From positions 62,001 to 126,000 of the forward strand of contig JAURVB010013269.1 in the NCBI GenBank assembly GCA_033002965.1: 64,000 nucleotides of DNA. The letters are read 5' to 3'. Source of the DNA: Piper betle. Taxonomy: Eukaryota > Streptophyta > Magnoliopsida > Piperales > Piperaceae. The position numbers and the translations under genes are program-made. Positions 12,501-24,000 of this stretch are shown piece by piece; the first letter of the stretch is position 1, and every line of letters begins with the position of its first letter. The notes under the pieces were generated by a model, which saw nothing but the letters and a program-made list of their open reading frames with translations, was not told the DNA's origin and made no database searches.

Positions 12501-15500
12501 TCAAGTTGTTCTAGGATTAGGATATATCATGTATAGTCTATAAATATGAGACTTAAATCAATAATGATCAGTTTTGGTTGAATTTTGGTAACTTCCAACC
12601 TAAATAAAGTAATCTGTAAGAATAGAACGACCAAGAGACCCTATAAGGATTTATTTGCTATTTTCAACCTTTTGTCCATCGGTTACCTGCGAGGATCCTT
12701 ATTTGCGTCAATTACATAATGCAGTAAATATTGAAGAAACTTCAAAATTCTGAAAAGGACTAGGCACCTCATATGAGGCACTTAAAAACTGGTTGCCAAC
12801 ACATTGACATATAAGGCATGGCCCCGTGAGAATAACAACGCAAGATCCAAATTGAGCAACAAAATGATAGGCAAAAAAGGTAATTTTGAGCATTTAGTGA
12901 GGCACATTTGTCATGAAAGACAGATAAATTTCCTTAACAAATGCATAAAATGATATAAAATGAATAAAAAAAAGATAAACCTTCTTCATGCAAAGAATGA
13001 TCATTCTCATTAGGATTTAAAACTGATTAAGCAATATGTAAGACTACAAACCCTAAGCAAATTTAATTCAAGAGGGGAAGGATGAAAGAGTATTTACCTA
13101 GAAAAGATTGGCGAATTGCTCTGTCAAAACTGCCCTCACCAACATATTTATCAGCTAAGCAATCAATAATACGCCTCATTGCCTGAAACATTGTGGGTGC
13201 ACCAGCACCTTGTACTGATCCAGACCCCACCTAAAAATCAAACAGATCTTTATAAAACTTATGGTAAATATGAGTAGCCTGATAAGAAACCAGAAAACAA
13301 AATTCTACATATGCATGAACGCAATATTCATTTTTGAAGAAATACTCATTACAAAGATGGGGGTATAATATAAGTAAGTATATTCATGCTTATTGGGCCA
13401 TACTTGAGGATAAGGTTTGCCCTTTTGGTCCACGGACTCGTCTCAGCAAAGTCCAAAAAGACAGTTCCCGGATAGATCTTAGAAATATCGGGATCTCGGA
13501 AATACTAATATAAATAATTATATAATATATAATACCTTCCAATTATATAAACATATAGTTAAATTAACAATCAAAATAATATTTTTATACCTAAAATCAT
13601 AATTAGATGATCCTTTAACCTAACAACACCTCCAGTTTTCATATATTTTTTATCTTCGTTGTAGATTTTCATCTGCCGGTTCGTTTTGTGTTATAATTTG
13701 TAAAATTTATATTAAAGAGCTAACAAATAAGATTCAGACAACAAAAATATTAAGTATCAAACTTATATATATATATATATATATATTATTTACACTAAAT
13801 GATCTATAGGAGTATTTATTTATATAAAAAAGTTCACATTAATCTACGAAAAATTATTTACAATAAATAATTTGTCAAAAATATGGATAACAAATATTTA
13901 CAGTAACATACAAATTCAATAAAGTTTTGTATAAAATTGCTTATTTGTTTATAAAAAACGAAAGAGCATTTTTTTTAGAAAAAAGTATATATATATATAT
14001 ATATATCACCCTGCCCCCTCAACCGCCGTTGCCCACTCCTGCCAGCCAGCCCTCTCCCCTCCTCCACCGCCACCTGCTCTACCCGCTCGCCACCCAGCCC
14101 ACTCCCTCCCCCCGCTGCTGCCCACCCCCTAGTCCTCTCCTCCCCCCAGCCGCTGCTCGCCTCCCACACCCTCCCCCTTCCCTTTCTCCCTCGCCCCCAT
14201 TTCCTCCTTGCTTCCTCCTCTCCTTTCCCTAAGGTGTTCCGTCATGTACATCTCCCGAGACCGGCTCGGCAAGATCCCGTGGGAAGGCAAACCTTGCTTG
14301 AGGATCACAAGAATTTTGAAAAATGTCACATTAAAAGAAATTTTTCTCAAATTTGTTATGCTATAGACCGGATAGGATGTAGACACACTCATATTAACCA
14401 GCAGAGTTACATATAGGATTTACCTCTTCATTGTCAAACAGAGCAACCATTCTGATTGCATGTTCGTTAAACAAATCATCCTGTAGTTCGCATGAATCCA
14501 CTAGAGCTCTTAGTGCACAGTAGCTTGAAGCAAGATTGTCTAATCTTCCAGAGAAAATAAATTCATTATTTACACCTCCAAGGCAGCTAGGTTGAGTATC
14601 ACATATGTTCAGCTCAATGCTGACAACATCTTCAGCAAGGCAACCAAGTTCTTCTGACAGAACCTAACCACAAAAATTAAAATATGAAAGATTTGTAAAA
14701 ATTCAGACATGAAGCAGAAAAAGCTTAATGCTCATAATGTCAACATTGACCATCTAACTGTTCAGAAAATGTTTGAATTGTTAGTTTGGTTCAATTTCCC
14801 AACTAGTTGGTCTAGTACAATACCACATTTTTTTATTTTCCCCAAAAAGACAAGTGTTTATGTGAATTGGTACAACATTTTGTCAGAGATAAACAATCCA
14901 AAATTCAATTTAGTACCAGCCACTGCCTTAGTGAGTTGGGCTTCAATCCAAAAGCTATTATCTAAACAATTACCCCAACTAGCCTTGAACCAAAGTTCTT
15001 ATTATCCGCAAAATCACAAGAATTCTTTATGAAATTTATTTTCAACAAAAGAAAGTTTCAATTATTTATGCAGCATATGCAACGGATCAGTTGCATCTCA
15101 GGAAGGACCAAGTTAACAGACAACAAATGAATGGAAGAAAAAACTGAAACCTGCATGAGCAAAGGATGATGGAGGGCTTTTGGTGAAGATGATTGAGAAC
15201 TTTTATCTTTAGATTTTGAAGGCAAATCATCTTGCTTTGTTGCAAGAAGTGGGACCAAATGAGTCTCTAAGTTTGGTTTGAAGCCATCAGAATTGACTGT
15301 ACTGAACCAAAATGTGAAGGGGGCATCAAAATTAAAATTATTGTAACTTAAATGAGAATTCAGATATCATCTATAGACTATCTAAAAAACATATCAGTCT
15401 AGTGTACTGACAAGGTTTAGAAGAGAATTTCAGACCGGTCAAGATGGATGGCCAATGTCGGCACTCGGAGTAAAGGCCTTTTTACTTTAACGAGCTTATG

Positions 15501-16735
15501 TTGAAAATTTCCATCACTAGATCTCAAGATAGCTCTTCCCGCAACAGTTAGATCTCGATCAAACCACGTATGCCATAAACCAGCTCCGTAAGTCTGAATG
15601 TTCAACATATGAAAACCAGATTTTGAAGAGGCAGATCTTGGTTTTATTTTTGGACAAGGGCTATCTGTGTGGGCAGCAATAACATGAAATCCACTACCCA
15701 ATCTATACCTGCAAAACAAAAGATAGCTCACACTTACCCCTGGAAAAAAAGTTGCAAACAAGAATCTACAGACTGACCCCAAACAAGTAAAAGAAAAAGA
15801 AAGTTTGGGCAGATAAATTTATAAGCACATCTTAGTATCAGCCTACTTGACATCACTGTCACAACAAATTATAGCATCCTTTATTCTCTAAGGATCACAT
15901 AGATTGGAATCTATGGCAGTGCAAAATCATAGCTAGCATTGTAGTAAAAGGCCAAGCTTTTTGACCCACTTTTCCCCGACAGCAAAAGCCACCAGACTGG
16001 ACATATTTCGCGTAAAGAAATAACGCCCTCCAGGTTTCAGCTCCCAATCCTCACTCTCATTGAGTAAGTGGAATCCAGCTGCAAGCAGTTGGCGCTTGGC
16101 TTCGGCTGCAATCAAAGAGAAACGCCAATTAATACCAAAGAACTCAAACTGAACAAAACCTTGAAACATGCAACTGTTTAATCAAGCAATGAGGGATCGG
16201 AGCTAAAATCCAACGATTTAATATCCAGAAAATAATTACGAAAATGCATAATTTTTAACTCATCCTCGACCAAAAGAATTATGCTTTCGCAGTAGAATCT
16301 CAACCGAATTACCAAAAAAAGGAAGTGAATAAACGAACCCAACCTGTGGCATGGAACGGGGTCCATGACTCGTTCAAGTAGTCCAACAAATCTCCAACAA
16401 TGGACGGGCAATCCACTTCCACTTTCTCGAAATCCTGCTTTCCCTCCAAATTGAAAGCGATTCAAACAAGTAGAGCACGAATCAAGACCCCGGAAATGAA
16501 AAAAAAAATTCTTTACTTCATTATTAAATGCAAAATACAACATTTTGGAGGAGACGGGAAGAAGCGAAGAGCAAACCTGAGCAGAGTTGTTGGACTGGGA
16601 GCAACGAAGCGGGACGGTGGACCGGAGGCCATGGCGGTGGAGGGTGCGGAGCCATGACCGCCGGTGGTCGACGAAAGGCGGCGAGATAGGTGCCGCCGCC
16701 GCCGTCGGTGGGCGCAGCAGGTGGAGACGGTTCAT
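9522..16735 (-). CDS. Aspartyl aminopeptidase (M18 family), plastid-type, ten exons, one exon frame-broken
   Basis: Zinc exopeptidase removing N-terminal Asp/Glu. Exons on the minus strand: 16735-16577, 16434-16344, 16105-15970, 15708-15436, 15301-15151, 14663-14424, 13230-13098, 11429-11245, 11102-10990, 9630-9522; all junctions are GT-AG and in phase. The N terminus [17 protein letters not shown] is Ser/Arg-rich and transit-peptide-like. M18 motifs follow in order: [28 protein letters not shown] (metal His/Asp), [24 protein letters not shown] (catalytic Glu), [13 protein letters not shown] (metal Asp), [12 protein letters not shown] and QLSMHSIREMCG (metal His). About 528 residues are expected, normal for the family. 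Exon 8 (11245-11429) carries three apparent single-base insertions near 11305, 11336 and 11367; together they restore the frame but leave a TAA inside. All other exons are intact. It is divergent from the YIPF5 gene, with starts about 1 kb apart. Confidence 0.9.
12376..12710. repeat. Possible solo LTR inside an intron of the aminopeptidase gene
   Basis: The stretch begins TGATGC and ends GCGTCA, an imperfect short inverted repeat of the TG...CA kind. It has a TATA-like CTATAAATATGAG near 12538 and a run typical of LTR leaders after it. No 5-bp target duplication is visible (agagg against attac), so the call is tentative. Confidence 0.3.
13995..14235. repeat. TA repeat followed by a 220-bp pyrimidine-rich tract within an aminopeptidase intron
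   Basis: A (TA)n run at about 13985-14006 is followed by an almost pure C/T tract on the plus strand with repeated CCTCCTCC, CCCCC and CCCACC. The gene is on the minus strand, so its pre-mRNA would carry a G/A-rich block with many G runs. The open frames in it (on both strands) are low-complexity artefacts. Confidence 0.6.
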
Positions 16736-17724
16736 CGCCGCCGACGTTGCCTCCACGTCTTCACTTCAATGAGTTGCCCTTCCTCGGATATTATATATTT
16801 TGACGGGTCATAATGATTTTTGGATTTGACCCATTTAAAATCATTTGGTTGTGAAGGGAAAAAACAAACCCTAATTACTAGAAATGATGAAAAAACTACA
16901 GGCTCCCAAATCCTAAGAATATATAATTAGCATTAATATAATTATTTTTGTAAAATATTAATATATAATTATTAGTAAATTTGCAAAAGCATCGCCATGT
17001 CACCATGTACATCAGTGTGACTAATTAGGAATTTTTAAATTATTATTTTATCAATTTTTTTTCCCGGTCGGCCCAAAAATTTTTACGAACACTCAAAGCT
17101 CATTCTATATTATTCTTTTCTTTTTCTTCTTCTTTTTTAAAGGCCGCCTTCCTCGCGCCTTTGCCGTCGCCGGGGATTTTTCCTGCGCTTCGTCTTCCCC
17201 GCTCTCACCCTCGACCCGCCCCATCGCTGTATTCCTCTCCGATCCCTGTTTTGGCTCCGCTTTTCACCGAGTTGTGCTGCTTCGGAGGATTTCCTTCGGG
17301 ATTTTGATTCGTAAGTCTCGATCAATAGTCTTGATATCATCCCAGTTCACTTCGTTTTCTTCTATGGATGTTTTTGGTGTTCTTGGGTTGAGATTCTATT
17401 GTAAGTGTTTGATATGTCTGCTGTTGTTGTTGGTTCTCGTATTTGTAGATGTACAACGATGGCTCTTTTTAGCAGATCTGAATTCAAACAGTAGAAATTC
17501 AGTTTGATCATTTTGAATGTATAGTTTGCAAAAACTAGGTTATATATAGTTTTTTTCTTTTTGGCAATTGGTCTTATTTCTGTAGATCTGAATTGAAAAT
17601 TCGGAAATTAGGCGAATTGCTGCTTGATTAATTTGAATTTCTGATTCACAAGGGTTAGTTTTGTTTTGCAGTTTCGTGTTCAATCAGTTGTTTGTTGGAT
17701 TTCTCTGCGGGCTGTTATTCGATC
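16736..17724. promoter_or_regulatory. Bidirectional promoter region between aminopeptidase and YIPF5 genes, with a 5'UTR intron
   Basis: The two genes point away from each other. A GGCCCA element sits at 17070-17075 and a CT-rich leader at about 17110-17270. On the plus side a clear 5'UTR intron is visible: donor GATTC|GTAAGT at 17311 and acceptor TTTTGCAG ending at 17671, with T-rich intron sequence between. The next ATG, at 17725, begins the YIPF5 protein. Confidence 0.5.
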
Positions 17725-18477
17725 ATGGCGAGGGAGTTCAATGTCCCGCCGGTGGTATTTCCGTCTGGTAGCAGCCAGGGAGTTGTGCCGCAACAACGCC
17801 GTCCGCCTGCCGCCACCCCTTTCCAGCCTCCTCCGACATAATCCCAACCTGCCTTTCGTGTCTTTCGATATTGGTTCAACTTCTGCGTCCACTTCCTTCT
17901 CTACTCCGGCATTTGGGAGCAGCGCAATTGGTGTGGGGGGGTTGGAACCGGCTTTGAGGATGAGCCCCCTCTGCTGGAGGAATTGGGGATCAATACACGA
18001 CAGATCTGGGGTAAAACGGTTTCGATATTGAATCCTTTTAGAGTAGATGCCAGCCTCCATGAAGATGCAGACTTGGCTGGACCTTTTCTCTTTATAATGG
18101 CGTTTGGGCTCTTTCAGTTACTGGCAGGAAAAATTCACTTTGGCATTCTCTTTGGATGGATTGCGTTGGCATCCATGTTTTTGCATTTTGTCTTTAACAA
18201 CTTGGCTGGGCGCAATGGGAAACTTGACTTGTACCGCTCTTTAAGCCTTGTGGGGTACTGCATGTTACCAATTGTGAATTTCTCGGCAGTGTCCTTGTTT
18301 CTGCCGCAGGGGAGAGTGGTTCTCTTATCTCTAGCTGCAGTGTTTGTGTTGTGGTCTACAAGGGTTTGTACTAGGTTATTGGTAGAGCTGCTATCTGGTG
18401 GAGAAGAGCAACGGCGGTTGATAGCCTATGCTTGCTGCTTAATCTATGCGATCTTTTCCCTCCTGGTGATATTTTGA
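17725..18477 (+). CDS. YIPF5/YIP1-family integral membrane protein, two compensating frame shifts
   Basis: YIP1-domain protein of the ER exit site/early Golgi, interacting with Rab/Ypt GTPases in vesicle traffic. It starts MAREFNVPPVVFPSGSSQG, the plant family's N terminus. A proline-rich segment and FEDEPPLLEELGINTRQIW follow, then ILNPFR and about five membrane segments from residue ~115 (FLFIMAFGLFQLLAG, ILFGWIALASMFLHFVF, LVGYCMLPIVNFSAVSLF, VLLSLAAVFVLWSTRVC, AYACCLIYAIFSLLVIF). The expected length is about 250 residues. The frame is thrown by an extra C near 17827-17833 (followed by TAA at 17839) and restored by a missing G in the run 17935-17941; the stretch between (HNPNLPFVSFDIGS...) matches the family in the other frame. 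This is either assembly error or a pseudogene with untouched membrane domains. Confidence 0.87.
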
Positions 18478-19846
18478 TTGATCTCTGCAGTAAGCACTTG
18501 AGTAAACCTTTTTAAATGCTGCTTTGCATCAGCCTCACGGTTCCAGAATGTATTTGATGTCCTAGAATGCCATGTTATATATATATAGAATACCATGTTC
18601 CTGACTTTTTGATTTGATTAATTTGTTTTTTTCTTTATTTGACTACGTTCTATAGGAAGTTATACTCTTCTGTTGTTGTGACGGCTTTTGTGTTTTTTAT
18701 GTCTCGTAATTTTCCCAATGCATATGATTTATAGGCTTCAGTTCAGATAACTATGGATGTTATACCTCATGCTTTTTGTTGTGTTTTTTTTTGTTGGCCA
18801 TTTATGGTAAGAGAGAAGACTGAAGATCTACAAATAAAAGCTACAAGAATCTCATACATATATTTCAGGATAGATTACTTTGCTGAAATCTTGCCAGGTT
18901 AAAAGTGAAATTATCTGAATTGTGTCAGCAAAGAGATGTCACTACTTACAGAAATCTGTTAAGCACATTTATGAAAGTCAAAACCTTACAACTTTTATGC
19001 TTCATTCTAATTTTACGTATGAAGATTGTTTAAGTGATTAAGATCCATAAAATAGTTTGATCAGATCGGAACAATATATGATATCTTCACGCAATAAGCA
19101 GTTTTGTCTATTGCAGATTTTATTGAACAGGTCTATTCCTGATATGACTCTCACAAGTCTCCAGGATATTTAGCTAAATTGGCTGCTTGTCATTCCTGGA
19201 GGTGAACATGCCAGTGTTATTCTAATGTTGGCGTCAGAATACATTCTCCATTCGTCCTGCAATTATCTTGCCATGTAATTTTCAAATTAGTTCCATGTAC
19301 TCAACATGATAACTCTTAATCTCTTCATTCCCAGGTGGTGAAAGAGAAGCAATGGATGTTTTGAATTAGTTTTCGATTAGAAATGTTTGTACATTTTTTC
19401 TTGAAGCGTCCTATTCACCCAAGCAATTGGATCTCTGTATTTATTCAAATGGTTTGATCTCATCTGCAGGTTTAGTGCTCATTATTCATATTTCATGCGC
19501 TCAAGACATACATTTTTGAAGGATCGTATATCACATACATAATGATTTGACCTGCTATAGCGTTTTGTAGCTTCTGGTTACAGAGGACTAATTGTTTGAT
19601 GTGTGTCTGTCATGGCTTTTGCTTGTCTGTTATGCTAAGCCAGACATGACAAACAGAAAGCAAAAAGAAAGTAATCGCCCAACTAAAATGTCTAATTGTT
19701 CAACTTTTAGTTATTTGCACGTCGTTGTATTCGGGAATGCATTAAAGATACGTGAAACCGAATAATTTTGAAGCAATGCCGAAAGCCCAGTTTCGTTTGG
19801 TAGCAACGAATCGAAGACAAGCTTTAGGCTGCACCATTAGTCGGTG
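18478..19846. other. 3' flank of YIPF5 gene and spacer
   Basis: T-rich 3'UTR-like DNA, then spacer. No gene is recognised. A small imperfect hairpin near 19618-19664 was judged not to be a microRNA. Confidence 0.55.
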
Positions 19847-20100
19847 TAGGGTTGTTAATTGAGCGAGCCAGCTCACGAGTAGGGTTACTAATTGAGCGAG
19901 CTAGCTCGTGAGCATTTAGCGTTCGGCTCGGCTTGACTCGACTCGAAACTCGACATTTAAATACTCGACTCGAACTCGAATCTTACGAGCCGAGCTTGAG
20001 CAAGGTCATGTTCGACTCGACTCGACTCGGTTATAACTCGAAATAGACTCGAACTCGACTTGTAGCTCGACTCGATAAAATAATATAATAATATAGCCTT

Positions 20101-20133
<33 letters not shown>

Positions 20134-20939
20134 CAATATAATAACAAAGAAGCAAGATAGTTGAGATAGTAAGTATTCACTTGGATGACTTCAAGGTTGT
20201 AGGTTCAAGCCACATTGGCCTCATTTTTTTCAAGTGAAGTACTTTTGACTTTTAATCGAGCTCGAGTCGAGCTCGAACACATAAAAGATGTTCGAGTCGA
20301 ACTCGAGCGTGTATGTCCAAAACTCGTTCGGTCTCGAGTCGAGTTCGAACGAGTTTCGAACTATTCGAGCCGAGCTCGAACACATGTTGAGCTCGGCTTG
20401 CTCGCTCAATTAGCACCCCTACTCGTGAGCATTTAGCGTTCGGCTCGGTTTGACTCGACTCGAAACTCGACATTTAAATGCTCGATTCGAACTCGAATCT
20501 TATGAGCCGAGCTTGAGCAAGGTCGTGTTCGACTCGAACTCGACTCGATAAAATAATATAATAATATAGTCTTTATATTATATTATATTATATTTATTAT
20601 ATTATATTATATTATATTTATTTATTTATATATATATATATATATGAAATATAATAACAAAGAAGCAAGATAGTTGAGATAACAAGTATTCACCTTGATG
20701 ACTTCAAGGTTGTGGGTTCAAACTCTTTTTTTTTAAGTGAGGTACTTTTGAGCTAACGAACGAGTTCACAAGTTCGAGCTCAAGTCGAGCTCGAACACAT
20801 AAAAGATATTCGAGTCGAACTTGAGCATATATGTCTAAAACTTGTTCGATCTCGAGTCGAATTCGAACGAGTTTCGAACTATTCGAGCCGAGTTCGAACA
20901 CATGTTGAACTCGGCTCGCTTGCTCAATTAGCACCCCTA
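19847..20939 (-). mobile_element. Non-autonomous hAT-type element, copy 2, split by a nested copy
   Basis: In inverted orientation, the element begins TAGGGTTGTTAATTGAGCG and ends CTCAATTAGCACCCCTA at 20939. It is flanked by a perfect 8-bp duplication AGTCGGTG (19839-19846 and 20940-20947). It is interrupted after 33 bases by another complete copy (19880-20421). Without the insert it is about 551 bp. It carries the same TCGAG-rich arms, conserved core near 20650-20725 and TA-rich block (20577-20645) as copy 1, and has no coding capacity. Confidence 0.85.
19880..20421 (-). mobile_element. Non-autonomous hAT-type element, copy 3, nested within copy 2
   Basis: A complete 542-bp element (TAGGGTTACTAATTGAGCG ... 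CTCAATTAGCACCCCTA) inserted into the terminal region of copy 2. The flanking octamers are CTCACGAG (19872-19879) and CTCGTGAG (20422-20429): not a direct repeat, but exact reverse complements, differing at the two central bases. The host element's original site would have read CTCGTGAG, so the left octamer has changed. Confidence 0.82.
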
Positions 20940-21179
20940 AGTCGGTGGTCGATAGGCCATTCAATCTTGCTCTATCGTAGGGACGGGGACCGTGCGTTCC
21001 CATTAGCCATAATGCTCTATTAATGTGGATGACTCTACTCCAAATAAATTATAATTGTAAGGAATTGTCTATGCAAGATTGAGACTGGCAAAAAGACATC
21101 CCACTTGTAATTGAGAAAAAACATACTGTACTAAGAGCAATCACATAATGTGATATCGTACCTTATATGTGTCAATTAT

Positions 21180-24000
21180 AATGCAGAAAAGCGGGGAAGC
21201 CTTTACCTCTTGGGTAGAACGAGGTGATTCGTGGGTGATACATCTAGCTGCCGACCCAAAACCAGTTTATGAATGTGCGCAATTTTTTGACAAACAGACC
21301 ATGGGCTAACAAGGGAGACGTCGAAGTCTGCGTTCAAGTCTTTGTAAGTCATGCAGGTATTGATCAAACCAGCCACCAACGTTCTCTTCCCCATCTGTTT
21401 TCCATACACCTACCCCCACTTCAGACCATTTCTCCCCCTAATGAAGGTGTTGAACCGTTTCAAGTTTGGTTAGGGCGTTACACTTAACATCGGCTACTTC
21501 CTTCCCTGTTCCATCAGTACATCAGTACATCGCGGTTGATAAACCAGTAATCAAACCTCTTTTCCCGAACGAGTGGGTGATTCGAAGTATATAAGTGTTC
21601 CTTGTATTTGAAATTCAAACAGAAAATGGTCCTCACCTAACTAGACTAAGCCAGAGTTCCCGATCTAAAAAATAAGTGTCGTAGGTCTGGTGAAGTTTTC
21701 ATTCTCGTTGAGAACCTCTATTTTAACTACTACAACATTCACCAAGATCCGTGATACGAAAACAGCCGCATCAAAGAGTGAGAACAAGGCGTTTGATCAG
21801 CTCTTGATACGAAATCCACTTAAAGTCCCTGGTCTTCCACTCTCCCACAACCCGACTCATAACCAATTTCGAGTCCCCAACCACTTTGGCGAGTCATTCC
21901 AAACGTGAGATCTTTTCAGGCTAGTTTTTTTGTAGTTCCACTCTCCCCCAGCGTTAGAAATGAATCCACTTGGGTACGGTGCACCCGACAAAAGAGGACC
22001 TTTAAAAATGAATACAAGTCCATTAGCATAACACTGATAAGCAAGGGATCCAGCAATCCCACGAGAAAAAGGAACAAAGAAGCTTACGAGAAAGAGGGGA
22101 GTTCGGTCCTTCTTAGGCTATACAAACATTTTAGGGCGGAAATGGCCTTCTATCGACCGCTAAGAGGACCGGAGCGAAGGGGTATAGTTAGAGCTGATAG
22201 GAAGACTTTAAGAGCAGAAAGCAGATTGGTGGAACAGTGACACGCAAATTCACACTTTTAGCTTGCAGGGCCTTGAACATGTAAAAGAGACTTGTAATAG
22301 GTATTACGGGTCTTAATTCAAAAATTAATTTAGAGAATAAGGCTTTCTCATCAACTTATATATAAATCACTAACACCTTCTATGACTAATGTGGAATAAA
22401 CCTTATAACTCCTCTTCACACATCAGCGTTCCCTAAACCCAAATTGAAACCTACGAAGGAAATTCCAACAATCTCCCAAAATCGTAACCAATGAAAGAAA
22501 CTAAATAACTCTCTTTCACACATTAAGCGTTTCACACATTAAGCGTTCATTGTCGTGTTCTCAAAATTAGGTGTTCCTAAAACTTAAGGTGGAACCTACG
22601 AAGGAAACTCGGACAATCGACATAGGTAAGCACTAAATTTTACAAAATTGTAACCTATGAAGGAAACTTAATAACTCTCCTTCACACATCAAGCGTTCAT
22701 CGTCACGTTCCCAAAATCATCCCAAGGTAGAATTCACAAAAGAAACTCCAACAATCGAGATCGTAACCCATAAAGAAAATCTAATAACCCTCTTTCACAT
22801 ATTGGGCACGTAACCCATAAAAGAAACCGTCGTTGAAAGCCTCACAGTATAATCCTAAATCCAATCATATATAAAAATAGAAAAGAGTATTTCATGGACG
22901 AAAGAACTGCCTGCGGAGTTATACCCTAGCCGAATAAATTGAAGTATCGGAAGAATAGGATTGTTTGCTTAGTTACCAGGGTTATTAGAAAATGCTTTCT
23001 CTTAAACAATTTATTTTCTCTTTCTTTAGCACAAGCTGAAAATGGGCGTCAAAGGCAGATCTTTTTCCAGAGTGTGATCTACTTTCTCTGAAGTCAGGGC
23101 TGTGACAGATAGTAAAAAATAATCTCTTATAGTTTTGTGTTCCGACGTTCCCAGGAATCGAATAGCTCAGATTGGCCTGTCCTTCCCTGAACGAAGTTAA
23201 GTAAGCTCTCTTCGAAGTGAGAGGCTTGGCGAGAACAGAAATATATATAAATAGAGATAGAGATCAGTCATTAAGCTAAGAGAAAGCACTTACCCTCGTT
23301 TTGAAAGTGCTTTCTCTTTTTCTTTCATTTAATAACAATTAAGCTTAAGCTTACTAAGAACACTGTTTCCCAGCGAAGAACAACTTTTGCAAAGAACGTA
23401 CGAAGATGGATGTTTGTTTATTCAAGAGAATTTTTTTAAGAAAATCATAGAGGAGGAAGAATTCAAATAAGTTCATTACTTAAACTTTTCAGCACATGTG
23501 CATCTCGTCTTGCTTGCAGGGAGAGAGGAAGCTTCTCATCACTGATAAACTACTTAAGATTTAATTAAAAATGTTATACTTAGCTTTGCAAGCCTTTGTC
23601 ATTGAAAGGAAGTATCTTACCCCCGTCATGGTTAACCTCTCCTTATGATCGGGATGAGGTAGATGCCTTCCAGCCGGGGAGCAGATCTAATCAGAGTTTC
23701 ATTAGGTAGCCACCGATCTACAATTATCCTTAAACTCTCGTGTTTGGTGAAGAAGAAGCAAACAAAGATACGGTTGCTTACTGTCTTGTTCTCTGTTGTG
23801 AACTGGGATCGCCCCCTAGTTAGGTCATATTGGAACAACATTGTATGAGAACATGTTACTCATCTTCTGGGACAAGGGGTGAAATGACCACTTGATATAC
23901 TTACTGCAACCCTAGACGGACGTTGTCATCCAGGCGTTCTCTGTTGATATCTCCTATGCCTACGCCTACGCCCAGGACGTTGTACGGGCCAAGAGCCATA
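21180..24000. other. Possible organelle-derived DNA (NUMT-like), in two blocks
   Basis: Base composition and vocabulary differ from the neighbours: moderate GC, few long A/T runs, words such as 'aaagaggggagttcggtccttcttaggc' and 'aaagtgctttctctttttctttc'. Blocks 21180-22250 and 22860-24000 share this look, and 22255-22860 is an AT-rich repeat insert. No mitochondrial gene is recognised, so the call rests on style alone. Open frames here match no family I know. Confidence 0.3.
22430..22860. repeat. Imperfect tandem repeat
   Basis: A phrase containing 'aacctacgaaggaaact', 'aataactctctttcacacat' and 'aagcgttcatcgtc' recurs about four times with drift and variable spacing. It lies within the unusual 21180-24000 region. 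No coding capacity or insertion ends are visible. Confidence 0.5.

Noticed and set aside
13927..14232. Proline-rich protein encoded on either strand
   Set aside because: It is a low-complexity pyrimidine tract in an intron, without a conserved domain.
19618..19664. Imperfect hairpin (TTTGCTTGTCTGTT with AACAGAAAGCAAA) as a microRNA precursor
   Set aside because: The stem is only about 13 bp with a bulge, and neither arm matches a microRNA I know.
20215..21003. Open frames such as [21 protein letters not shown] appearing in several places
   Set aside because: They are translations of the TCGAG-rich arms of the hAT copies; the same phrase recurs in each copy and carries no coding signal.
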